From assembly GCF_002999335.1 (NCBI RefSeq), contig NW_020312037.1:1-64000 (forward strand): a DNA stretch of 64,000 nucleotides. The letters run 5' to 3'. A model generated the notes under the pieces. That model worked only from the letters and a program-made list of their open reading frames with translations, ran no database searches and was not told the DNA's origin. This document shows positions 24,091-36,000 of this stretch, piece after piece. Positions within the stretch are counted from its first letter, which is position 1. Every line of letters starts with the position of its first letter. A program made the translations under genes and the position numbers. The stretch is from Cyclospora cayetanensis (lineage: Eukaryota > Apicomplexa > Conoidasida > Eucoccidiorida > Eimeriidae).

Positions 24091-27000
24091 GGCTCCTCAG
24101 CATAGGGCCTTTAGTCGCGTGCACTAGATCGCTGGACTCTGAACTCTCCGCTACTAAGTGTGGCTGCTGACCCTAGAACACCAGGTCCAGACATGGATCG
24201 GAGAGGGGCGCCGCAGCCTATATAAGGGATGCAAGAGAAAAAAATGGGTAGACAAGCGTACTTTGTTAATATTATTCCATGGAGCATTAACAACTAGCTT
24301 AAGTCAAGCGATTAAAATCGCGTGACCAAGGAATGGCGGAAATTGCAGGGGAGTACGGTGGGTGCACTCTGTCTGCCCATCTGCTTCCTGGTGGCTCTTA
24401 TTTGATGCTGTGGTCAATGTCTAGGCCGATCATAGACGCGTTTGAGTCTCTATCTGTCATACCTATTCTGAGAAACTCGTGGGGAGCTTCCAGAGTTTAC
24501 ATAAAAACAGTTGAGCAAGTACTTGAGCCGTAACAGCTGAAGCAGGCAAAAAATGGGCAGTTATGCTGAGTCTGTCGACAACGGCGCGAACGTTACTCCG
24601 AAATATTCCCTTCGGCATTACAACACCAGAATCCATGGTCACACCAGCCCCTAAATTTTTCCAGTTGTTGGGAGGTTTGGCAGCACGCTCGGGTTTAAGA
24701 AAATACGCGGGTTCAGCTCTTGACATTATCTGCATGGCTGTGCCTGCTCGTCTATTGTGGAACTCGTCCCAGGTCACAGAAGGACCGAGGGAGCTTTTCT
24801 ACAGCACTGAAGATCATACGGGGGCCTCAGAAAACATAGTAATGCGCGGTGGGCAGACGGTTAATGTGTAACGAGGTTGGGATGTACAGGCGACGGAGTT
24901 TTGGCTTTGTTTTGAATCACGGCACGCCATCCTTAACGTGGACGTGCTTCGCCCTTTTGTCAACCTTGATTTTCGCAACCGTAGCGGAAGTATAGCTGTC
25001 AGGCAAAATACCCACACAATGCCAATAGATATCGTGGACAATCAGAAACAAGGCTGGCTGCTTTGCGTAATTGTGAATTACTGGGGTACCGCCAGGGCAC
25101 ATGAGTGAGCAAAATGGGAAAGCCCTTAGTATGCTACGAGCCCACGCCAGCCAACAGCAATAGTATCTTCAAGACCCTGAACGCTTTTAATATGGTTCAT
25201 TAACAACTGATGTCCGGTATGGAGAGTGCAGGGAAGCTCATAGAAGTGGTGCGGGCATTTCTTCACGTCTAGCCATAGCGCAAAGAGCTCCATTTGACTA
25301 ATTGGATACCGCTGCTTGGATTCGGTGGAGTGATAAATAGAACGAGCACTTATTCAGTTTTGTATAAAACCCTAGCTTGTTGCAAGAGAATAGCACCCAC
25401 CACGACGTCGCTGCCATTAACTGCAGAGAAAAAGTGGCGCCCAGAGTTGGCTAGCGCAACTACAGAAGGGGTGGAGTGGTGAGGCGGCCAATAAACGTCC
25501 TTGCTGTGGCGCCAGCCCTGTCTCTCTAGGTCACTGACTCGTTTTTTTAAGTAACTCCCTCAATGGAGCAGCGATAAGAGTAAAAACAGGAATGAAATTT
25601 CGGTACTAGGATGCACACCTGTTGAAAACTTTCAACGTCTTTGCATATGCTTCAAGATAAAGTAAGGCTACGCTTTTATTGCCTTAATTTTTGTGTCAGA
25701 TCTGGCTCGATTTCTGCGGCCGAAGCACGGGATCGCAGCAACACAATGGCTCTCATGAAATAGAGTAAATACGCGCTTTCACAGAACAATCGTTCTCCTG
25801 TGACAGCAGAGGCGTGCGGGGGTGCTTTAGTATTTCTGGAAGTTTAGGGTAAAACACTACGACGCCGGCAGTGCAGACAGCAAAAAGTCCACTTCTAAGG
25901 GTTCAGACAAGTCCCAAATAACTTGTTGTTGCGTGCAGCCAGATTTCTAAGAAAATTGAACTATTTACACGTGTATCAAAGCTTGTGAATGCAAGTGTCG
26001 AATGCCATTTTCTGTATCCGTCTTCTGGGTGAGTGGATTTTTGGAAGAAAGCTTTTGTGAAATAAATTATTGATTAGACTATTGATCAAGGTTATGGTTT
26101 CCGTATTTCGCCAAGTAGACACATGAGCACCTTTTGCTTCACAGGGTTCCTGCTCAGAATCTGATAACAAAAGCACGTGCGCCACTTTCCGTCCTTCATC
26201 GGCAAGACCGAGTTATGCTTAAAAGCACTGCTCGATTGGTGCGTTTTGTATATTCGACGCGTCACGCGTCTGCCACTCGAATTATTCTTCGTGCTATGGG
26301 GGCTTCCGATACAATGGAGCATAGCTTGGGAATTAACCGGAAATAGCTCAATACGATGCGCTGGACGACAAGCAGATAGCCAGCTTGCTAGGTGCTCGCC
26401 ATCATTTTGCACCTCCGCAAACTGCCCTTTAAAGCTGCTTATTCCAGCTATTTTTAGTAGTAAGGAATCAGCTACAAAAACATTGAAACCGGATGCATGT
26501 TCAGAACCGTCCCCTCTTACTGCGTTGCTGAGTCACCACCATGGACCCTCTGCCTAATCTTGCTGAGGCACCAACTCTACCTTGCCCACCATTGATGAAA
26601 CGAACTTTGTTGTGGAAGCCAGGAGCTGCGTCTTCATACTGCCTTCCAGCGAACTAAGCACTACCGCCCGCAGCGGTGGCCGCATGCCCGCCCTTCATTT
26701 GGTCACCGATTGCATACTTGGGATTACGACATGGTGCACGGGTCTAATGTAGAAGTAGCTGTCCATGCTGATAGAACTCATTTTCCGATTTAAAGAGGCC
26801 TTTCACAGTTTCAAACTTTCCGATCCTGACAAACTTTCTTTGCTCGCCAATCAGCCTCATTCCGCTGGGGCCAGTCCCTTTCGCGTTTGAATGCGCTAGC
26901 AATTCCGCATCGTAAAGCCTATTTCCCCGCAGCAAGAAGAGGCACGTTGTCGAAGGGCTACCTATGGCTTCCATGGACTGTGGGTTACCTCAAGCCGGTT

Positions 27001-28933
27001 TTTTATCGTCCACCTAAGCCTGTAGGCTAGGGCTGGTCAATAGGGCCCCAATATTCGTAGGTTCTGAATCCAGATGCTGGCCGCTTCTTTTGAGCTATAG
27101 ACGCACGATTTGTACTCATATTCTCACGACGCCTCGACAACTCCATAACTTGTTGAAAACCGATCGGTCGGTTATTCAATTGATATGCTGTTGCCTAACC
27201 TACGACCAGGTAATTGGTGAGCTGTTGCCTAACCTACGACCAGGTGATGAGGCACATCGTGTAGATCTGAGATCAGTGCCTAACAAGAGGTGGCTCGTGA
27301 AAGCCAAAGTTTCATACTTCTCGAGATACCTAACCTCTGATATATTCATCTGCTTAAGGCTTTACAACTCTCCCAATATTCCTGTTGAGCCGTTCTTGGC
27401 CTAAACTTATGAGGCAGGGCATGTATGAAGGCTTGACCTGTAGTATTCGCTGTAGGCAGATTACTTTCTCTCCAAGAAGAAAGCCATTATTGAAGTATTT
27501 CTGCCTCCAATAAAATCTTTCAAGAAGCCCCATTTATTCTTGATTTGAGGGGGGCAAACTCTTACAGGCAAATATATTCCCATGGTTGCCACGCTTTCCT
27601 GTTCGGCATCGTTTCGTCAATGCATTCATAACTCATGAATCGGGCGACATACTATTCCTTTGTACAGTAAAATTCCTGTCTTCCCATGCACGCGTCCCTA
27701 TGAGCTACCGATTTAAGGGGAGGATGACACCTACAGGTCTCGTACCTGCACTCTTGAAGCATGCACAGCTAGTTGTACATGGCATGTAGTGCACGCGCAC
27801 ACAGCATATCCGTCTCGTTGTACCGAACTAATGGTTTAACCCAATAAATAAGAGGTACCAGCAACCAAAACTCTTGTTCGATTTCGTTACTAATTCTAGG
27901 ATACATTTAACCAGTGTGGTAGAAAGTTTTTAAGTGCATCCCAGCCCACTACCTGGTGAATCTGTCTTACATCCAAAAGTTAACTAATTATACTCATCAT
28001 CCCAGGAGTCATTGTTTGCCAGAAAGGCGCGAATACACTTTCTCACCTTTAAAAATGCTGTTTAAAAGTAAATAAGCATTATCGCGATAACGCTGTTTGC
28101 ACTAGCGTCCTGATAGCACTACGCATATATCAGGGTGAGCAGGGGGAATACCCCCTTAACTATGCGTTTGGTATCAGCTAAATACGAAGACCTCTGAAAC
28201 AAGCTCTGGAAAATTGTAATCAATATGCTCCTCGATGATATATAGGGCTCGTTGTTGTCAATGTCTAGATCAACCAGTATTGTCGGGTACCCTAGTGGCT
28301 GGTGGACGCAAGGGCCCTGTGAGCGTGCATGCAAAGACAACCGCATAGATCCACACTCAACAAAATTCTGCCCTTAATTATTCTAAGCAATTGAAGAATT
28401 CCACTTGACGCATCGCTCCTTCAACGGATCGTTGCGCGACGGCCTACGCCGGTGGTCAGCCTACGCAAGTGTCCTGAGTGTTAGAGCAGTAAATACTATT
28501 TGCTGGCTTTGGACAGGAAATTTTCACCTCCTCATGCAAGCTCCTCTCTGCAAACAAATGCTCTAGGATTCTACTAGAAGCCTTTTTCTTCGTTGTCTCG
28601 CAGAGGACACATCGCACACACTGGCGTTGGCGGTCAGTTGTCTTCATATATCCGGTAGTCCAACTGCATTTTGAGTTATCGACACCTCGGAAGTATCTGA
28701 TACCACTGGACGACTACTTCCTTCCTCTTCAGTGGCCGTCAGCGTCTGCCGGTTTTTGTCGTCATCAGTGGGTCGGGGCAAAGCCCAAATTACGCGAACG
28801 GCGTAACCGAGTGTCCAAATATAAGAAAAAAGCTTGACCGATTGCAGGACTAAAAGTGCTGTACAAGAGGCGAAGTAGTGCCAATTTTGATTGGAAAGCT
28901 CCTTACCATTTCGCTTTCTCTGGTGCATTCAAG
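24091..28933. other. Long gene-poor region upstream of Rab1
   Basis: Almost 5 kb without a supportable gene. Short open frames at 24563-24871, 26744-26974 (minus) and 27090-27404 have coding-like patches (for example VIGELLPNLRPGDEAHRVDL) but no start, splice partners or family match. They may be eroded retroelement debris. A 25-bp direct repeat lies at 27187-27245. The last 300 bases should include the Rab1 promoter. Confidence 0.45.
27187..27245. repeat. Perfect 25-bp direct repeat, 34-bp period
   Basis: The 25-base unit that begins GCTGTTGCCTAACCTACGAC occurs at 27187-27211 and again at 27221-27245, separated by nine bases (AATTGGTGA). The copies are identical, so the duplication is recent compared with the eroded sequence around it. 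Confidence 0.9.
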
Positions 28934-30762
28934 ATGTCCTCGCGCCCACGTGACTAGTGAGCAATTGCCTACTGCTATTTAAATAAGCTGACGTTATTCC
29001 AACAACAACTCACTAAGCATCATTTTCGAAAACGGATGCACCTGAAGGTGTCGAGAGTGTGAGAATTATAGAGTGGGTTTGGATGCAGCGACTACCTCTT
29101 CAAGCTTGTGCTTATCGGGGATTCCGGCGTCGGGAAATCTTGCTTGCTGCTTCGGTTTTCGGTACGCCCGCGCACATCAGATCAATCAAAGCCTTTAGGG
29201 TATTACAATAAGGTTGTGCGAGATGGGCCCGCTGAAGCCGTTTTGTGTCTACCAATGCAGGATGACACATTCTCAGAGAGCTACATCACCACCATTGGTG
29301 TTGACTTCGTGAGTTGGCACCAGCGACTCTTAGAAGCTATGAAGATCCCCTTTGCTGTCGTACTTGCTGAATGTGACAAGCCAGTCCACTTTCATTAATT
29401 CGTATGGAACGATCCTTCTTGCCTTTCTCCTGACCCCGCGTCCGCACCTATTGCGGAACACCAAAATAAAAGGCTTGTGCTGATGTGGTTCCCCACAGAG
29501 ATTTAGAACAGTCAATGTTGATGGGAAGGTGGTGAAGCTGCAAATCGTGAGGATCCAACCGGCTTCCCGCTGGGCCCCCTGAAAGCTGATTACACGGTCG
29601 TATTTTTTTGCAGTGGCATTTCTTGCTGCCAATTTATATTTCGTTTTTTTTTCAATGGATGTTGTCATGTTTTTGGTGCCCTCAGTGGGATACTGCCGGT
29701 CAGGAGCGCTTCAGGACAATCACCAGTGCGTACTATCGCGGCGCTGATGGTATTGTGCTTGTCTACGACGTTACAGAGGCAGAATCACTTGCGCACGTCG
29801 ACGAGTGGCTGTCAGAGGTTAACCGGTATGCTCGCACACTCACGGAGCTTGCCACGTTGATTATCTGATTGGCACAATCGCTTTCCTAGGTCAAGATGCC
29901 CAGAGATCTTTCACACAGTTAGGCTCACATATTATGCTGTTTTCCCCAGTTATGCGACTGAAAATGCCGTGAAGATCCTCGTTGGAAACAAAAGTGAGAA
30001 AGACTGCGACCGCGCAGTGGCTACAGATGATGCCAAGGTAAGCCAGCAGGATTTCGTTTAGTTTGTGGTTGAGGGATTCCATGCCTCTCTAACCGCCTCA
30101 AGGGCGCTTACTGGTAGGCTTCCATTTTGTTGCGGGTCTACTGAACAGCAAAGTGCTTAGAATTTCCCTGTGCGTGCAGCGCAAGGCTGAAGACCTGGGT
30201 ATATCGTTCGTCGAAACTTCAGCAAAAAACGGCATCAATGTGGACTTGGTGCGTCTTCATTTGACTGGAAGCGGCTAGAGCGAACTGCCTTCAGCAAGAG
30301 TCGTGGCGTGCTTAGCATAGCCATTAGAGGAATGGGGTCCGATATGCCCGGTTACTCTTGTGTTGTGCTTGGGCCGTTCAGGCTTTCATTACAGTCGCCA
30401 GGGAGCTTATAGCCCTCAAGTAGGCTGTCAATCGTTTCCGAGCCCACGAGGTTGCAAATGGCTTAAAACTGGATGTATGGGTTTTCACTGCTATGCTCGA
30501 TGCTGCATTTTTGTATTTCAGGGAGGCACAGGCGGCTGCTGGGGGTTTCCAGAGCCAAACGGCAGATGACCGACAGCGTCTTGGAGGTATGATTCTATTG
30601 ATGGTGCACCACCAAATTTTTAAAAGAAATAAGGAATGCTCCAGATATCATTTTGGCTCTCCTTGCCACCCCATAGGACCAGGCAGCATCTGGTTCTTGC
30701 GTTTGAGTGCTGGTTCAGATCTACGTTCATCACCGCAACGCCTAGGCAACTGCCCCTGCTAG
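28934..30762 (+). CDS. RAB1: Rab1-type small GTPase
   Basis: Exons: 28934-28956, 29089-29161, 29261-29308, 29499-29546, 29686-29825, 29950-30037, 30180-30248, 30382-30419, 30522-30586 and provisionally 30677-30762. The first, tiny exon encodes MSSRPRDY and joins to [23 protein letters not shown]-binding boxes are complete: GDSGVGKS (P-loop), TIGVDF (switch I), [20 protein letters not shown] (switch II and Rab family motifs), GNKSEKD in place of the usual GNKxD, and ETSAKN. Rab1 controls vesicle traffic from ER to Golgi. Expected length is about 205 residues; exons 1-9 give 197. The last exon is uncertain: acceptor CCATAG at 30675-30676 keeps the frame and ends in NCPC, a C-x-C prenylation signal, giving 225 residues. 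Reading through without that intron also ends in CPC. Confidence 0.9.
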
Positions 30763-33028
30763 TAGCTTTCAAGGCTCGATCCAATGTGTGCTGCATTGCT
30801 GGCTGCCTGGATGACATGAAAATGCATCGGATAAAGCCTTCCGCAGGTTGTACGAGAGCGCACACTTTTGTAGCAGGCTGAATAAGGCCAACATACGCAG
30901 CTTTTGGCCCCAGAAAAAGTATTCAAAAGCCCTGCAGGGCCGCAGTTGATCACAAGTGAGGTCCACATACGGAAGGGCAGTGATTGTTTGTATAGACGAA
31001 CGCTTCCCTTATTTATCGGCGCTGGGTGCCACAAACTCGTTTCAGGAGAAAATTTCGGGACATACTATCCGGTGTTTGCTAAGCTTATGCTGCTGATTCG
31101 CATCGGTTTACAGTGACCATTTCGCTGTTTTCGTGTTTCGATACGTCCTGTAGACCGATGCGGAGGTAGGCTAGTGGGGAGAGACTGATGGTTGCGCAAG
31201 TTGCGCTCCAATCGTTTTGCCAGTTTCTAAGCAGCGGGGAAAATTGCGAATCGATCCAATTAAGCACCTCACAATAAAGCTAATACTGTACTGTAGTGCT
31301 TAGCACTGCGTCCGGCACACGCTTTTTCACATTATCTTGTGCTTGTCAGTTCTGTACAGAACCGCCACTTTAGGGCACATAGGTCCACGTTGTACTGCGG
31401 TGCAAGCCCTCGTAATATTATAGGATGCACAGCCTCCAATATCTAGATCACGAATATGTAAATGCTGGATTCTATAATGTTTAAGCAGTATTTATTGCAT
31501 ACTGAATCGGTGGGACCGTATTTCTGCAAGCCAAATCTCGACTTTGGCCACCAATTGCACAAAAAATCCAGTAGAAGAGCACATCGCTGCGGGTCGCCTC
31601 GGTTGCCAATCTGCAAAGGATGTTTTTTGATGACTTAATTCTGAAAGGCAGAGTGATTCTTGAACTGGAGTGCTCCGAAATAATTCGTCTGTCAGACATT
31701 AGTAAGTGGGTGTGGTACGCCAGGTAACCTTTTTGTTGTGCGTGGAGCGGTGAGTAATTCAGCCCTTAGCTTGTCGGAGGTAACATATAATATATGTGAA
31801 CTAATATCTCAACAGCAAATACCTCGAAACGACTTCGCCTCTTCCGGTATTTGCCTATCGAAATTGTCTTTGACGCTCCAGTATGAGCAGCGGCATAACA
31901 TCTTTGCTTCTTGGAGAGTTCAACACCTGGCCACGTTCTTAAGGCTAAATGTGGGCAAATTTATTGATTCTATGATATCTAACTGAGAGGCTATGCTCAG
32001 TGGTTGCTTATTAGTCAAGCTGCTGTGGGGTGGATACGTGCTTTGTAGAATCCTTAAGCACAAGCGCGCCCTGTCGAGCATATATATGCATGGTTTACAC
32101 AACATCTGATCAGTATTCTTGATTCTAAAAATACACGAATAGAACAATTTGCAATATTAAACTGTCAAGATACTGCATTGAAGCGCGTGACCTATCCGGC
32201 GCGCTGGGCTGCAGCCCACGAGCAGGTGACTCTGCTGCGAGCACCACACACCCGTGCATCGGACAGATTCTGTGTACTCTACTTCATCTTCCCTCCGTTT
32301 TCCTTTTAGAAGGTGACAAGGTGCAGCAGATCCTGCATGCTGCCGCGCGATCTCGCCGATCCACATGCGGCTCGCCTGCTGGAGAGAGCGGGGTCTCCTC
32401 CCAAGCCTCCCAGGTGAAATCTGCACACCCCAGGCCCAACAAAGCGAAGTAAAGCAGCATATCACATGTCGATGCCGATAGACTTTGTCTGCGTAGATGT
32501 ACTATCATCTGTCCTCACCTCTATTGCTGCGTTCATCTGGTTGACACACAAACCGAACTGCAGTGCAAAAGCAGGTACTTCATGACTCTCATGGTTAGAA
32601 TCTCGCTCAGTTTCGCTTTTTAAAAAGGTAACTCAGTCAAAGGGCTTACTTTGGAACGCTCTTGTTCTTCACGTATCAGGGTACCTCAAAATAAGCTGCG
32701 TGGATCTGCGTCTACGTGATGTGCACACTCGAGTGCAGGTGGTTGAAGGTGTTAGATAACTCTCGCGTCGTCTAAAGGAAAGCGTGAGCCACGGAGAGCT
32801 TCAAGATCTTTGGATGGCGTGCAGAGATAGCGCGTCTGGTTGCCGACCAAACGAATCTCACCTGCTGGCGCATACTGCGCAATGGGCGGAACGTCTTTTA
32901 AGGTGCATTTTTACAGCTACAGTAGCTTGAGAGAAGCAAATTCAAAGGCAGCAGCCGACTCATAAAGGCCTCTTTACGGAACCACAGAACCTTGAAGATT
33001 TTTGTCATAGTCAGCAGCATTCGGGACC
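30763..33028. other. Intergenic region between Rab1 and the amine oxidase gene
   Basis: No gene can be supported. On the minus strand 32508-32284 begins with ATG and stays open for 74 codons, with an overlapping frame of 102 codons at 32465-32157, but neither shows a domain or a splice link. The segment adjoining 33029 should hold the promoter of the amine oxidase gene. Confidence 0.45.
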
Positions 33029-36000
33029 ATGGCGCCAATTCCGCGGGCGCCACTGCCACAACCGAAACAACAGTGGAGGCTCCTTGTAGTGGCTGGCTTG
33101 TTGGTCTGCATAGCGGGGCTTCTGACAGTAAGCACAGTTGCTGAACCAGAGGGAAGTAGCGCCGTTCAGTGGACGAGTCTACTACCTAGACGCCTGGCAC
33201 CTCAAGAGTGCAAGACGTACGTCTACACCGACGCCGATCATGAGCCTACCGAAATGTCTGACAGGGCCAGCTGCCCTACAGGTGGTGGAAAGCGAGCTTT
33301 TCTATTGGATACGTCTCCTGAAGGAGCAGGGGCTCCTGCCCTTCTTGAGGTGGTTCCTGTACAGTCACAGCAGTACTCATGCCGTGCCGGTCGCCCATGC
33401 AGTTTGGTGGTAGCGGGGTTCGGCCTTCGGGCTGAAGACAGCATAGCCGTGCTGAAAGGTACAGAGGACTGTCCTCCTACCAGCCTTCGCAATGCTCAGA
33501 TCATCACCAGCAATCGCCACATCACAAGCTCGTCGGCGGCAACTTTCAATTTCCACATCCGGCCACAGAAAACAAAAACGGAACTGCCAGTATTCGACTT
33601 GGGGCCTATCCAAGGCAGTACCTTTACTGTTTGCTATTCCCCTTATTTGGCGACTCGCGGTGAAGTCCCTTCCGCAAAGGACTACCATTATCTTGCAGGC
33701 ATAGTTAGTGAGTCTGTTTGCGTCGTGCTCATGTTTAGCGGTGGAAGGCGCGGAAGGATCTAGCTGGGGCAGATAAGAGAGCGGCAAGAGAATTTCGAGG
33801 AGCGAACATTTTATTTATGTGAGATCTTTCTGCTGTGTGTGTGCATGCGCTACGTAGTCGTCCGCGATGAGATGTTGAACTGCGACTTTGAAGAAGGTAT
33901 GTGCGGGTTGATGTCCTTTGTGATTGATCCTCGCATGAGTCTGGAGTGGCGACGTCATTCTGGCGCTACCGAAACTTCAGGCACCGGACCCTCTGCCGAC
34001 CATACTATTGGGCGAGGGCAAGGCAAGAAGGGGCATTACCTGTACATGGATTCTCCCGGATACATGCTTGGAGAAAGTGCATCTCTCTTAGCTCCTGCCC
34101 AAGTGTACCCCAAGGGGCTATACTGTGTAAGGATGTGGTATCACATGTATGGAGAAGACGTCAACTCGCTTAGAGTCTACATGCGAACACTTGAAGGCGA
34201 CGCTGAAGCCCTAGGGGACTGGGGCAAACCGTACCTACTGAGGGTCGGTGATCACGGCGACGACTGGCTCGAGGCCGGGTTTGAGTTTACTTCTGATGGG
34301 TACACTGCGCAACAGCTGGTCATTGAGGCCCTCGCTGGCTTTAGCGAGAAGGGAGATATTGCCATTGATGACCTACGAATCGTGTCAGGAAAATGTCCAG
34401 AGCAAATTGCAAGGGACGTGATGCAGCAGGATTTTATTTGCGGCGAAGTACGTCTCGTCACAGGTGACTATGCGGAAGACAAGCAGTGGTTCGTAGAAGG
34501 CGCTGTGTCCTGCGCCGGTAAAGGTTACTCCCTAAGCAGCATGCAAGGTCGTTGGGTGCCGTGCTGCGTACCCCGTTATGGCAGCTACACAGTGGTTTTG
34601 CGCGACTCGTACGGTGACGGCTGGAACAAGTCGCGTCTAGAGTTCCGATTCTTTGGGGATCTCATCACCTTCGGGGAGGACTTTGATGGAGCAGAGAAAA
34701 AGTACAAGCTCAACATTGGTCTAGTGCAGATCCAACGAGTAGAGGGATCGGAGGAGCGTATCGGCATTCAGTTGCAGGTCGCCGAGCCGAGAACTTACGT
34801 TTGGTGCGGCGCAGCACAGGCTGGAACCCCCCCGCCTACCGTGGATATCTTGAAGCGCTACGGTATCCGTTCTCAGACCCCTACAAGCCACGCAGGAGAA
34901 GTGCTTCGTATGGAGATCGCCAACAAGGGCGGCAATCGTCGGGTGGTGATGCCAAATACTACCTACAACGTATACTGCTACGCGGAGGCAGCCGCTGCCA
35001 ATCTGCCAGGCCCAGATGGTAGCCAAACAGAACACCACGAGGTCATGGATGACGAGCAAGTCGCTGCCTCCCGCATGGCTGTAACAACAGACAGCACACC
35101 TCCAGATCTTGTGATTCACGGCTCGGAAGCCCGCCTAAATGAAGTGTTTGTGCGCCTAACTGTCGATGAGCCCGCCACTGTATGGTGTGTAGCAAGGGAC
35201 GAAAAAAAAGAATCCGCTGCTGGGGGAGAGCCACCATCCCTTGAAGCTTTGAAGAAGGGAAATAAGCTACAGGTCTTGCAGGGAGATGAAGGGATGCAGC
35301 AGTCCCTTGTCATATCGGGACTTACTCCGGATACCCAGTACGTTGTATACTGCTATGCGCAAGATATGGCACTTCCAAAGGGGAACGGTATCAGCGAGGA
35401 GCAGGTAAAGGCCACGGCATTCCCTGTGGAAACGAAGAGCAAGGTGCCTGATCTTTCGATCATATCCTATAAGGCCTTCCAAAAAGGTTTTAGGGTGACG
35501 GTGCAGACGGACACTCCAGCAAAGGTGTGGTGCGGAGCTGCTATGGCTGGCAGTGCATTTCCAAGCCGCGAGGATGTGAGGCGTGTCGGCGCCACGACTG
35601 AGATTGAAGAGGCGGAACAAAAAACGGAGCTTGAGATTCGAGGAGTTCCTCCGAACACCCGCTACACTATCTACTGTTTTGCTGCTTCCCGTGGTGGAAC
35701 TGCAGAAATGACAGATGCACAGATGTGGGCCAAAGCTTTAGAAGTGACGTCCTTCGGACGTTTTTGCGACATGCCTGTTGAACCTCCGGATTTGGAGGAA
35801 GCTCCAGAGCCCACAGTGTTTGATCCTTTGACGTCGACCGAGGAATTTATGGTGCGTGAATTCATGGGTAAGCAGCGAAACCTGAACATTGAAGGCGTGT
35901 ACCGAATCAACCTCTTTATAGACAAACATAAGATAGTGGAGCATCTCGACAAAGGAGGCCCAGCTCCTAAAAGGTACGCTCGGGTTCGTGCCGGAACTTG

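Noticed and set aside
28644..28928. Minus-strand 94-codon frame with a hydrophobic stretch, starting 5 bases from the Rab1 ATG
   Set aside because: Divergent start codons with almost no space between are implausible, and no family or splice evidence supports it.
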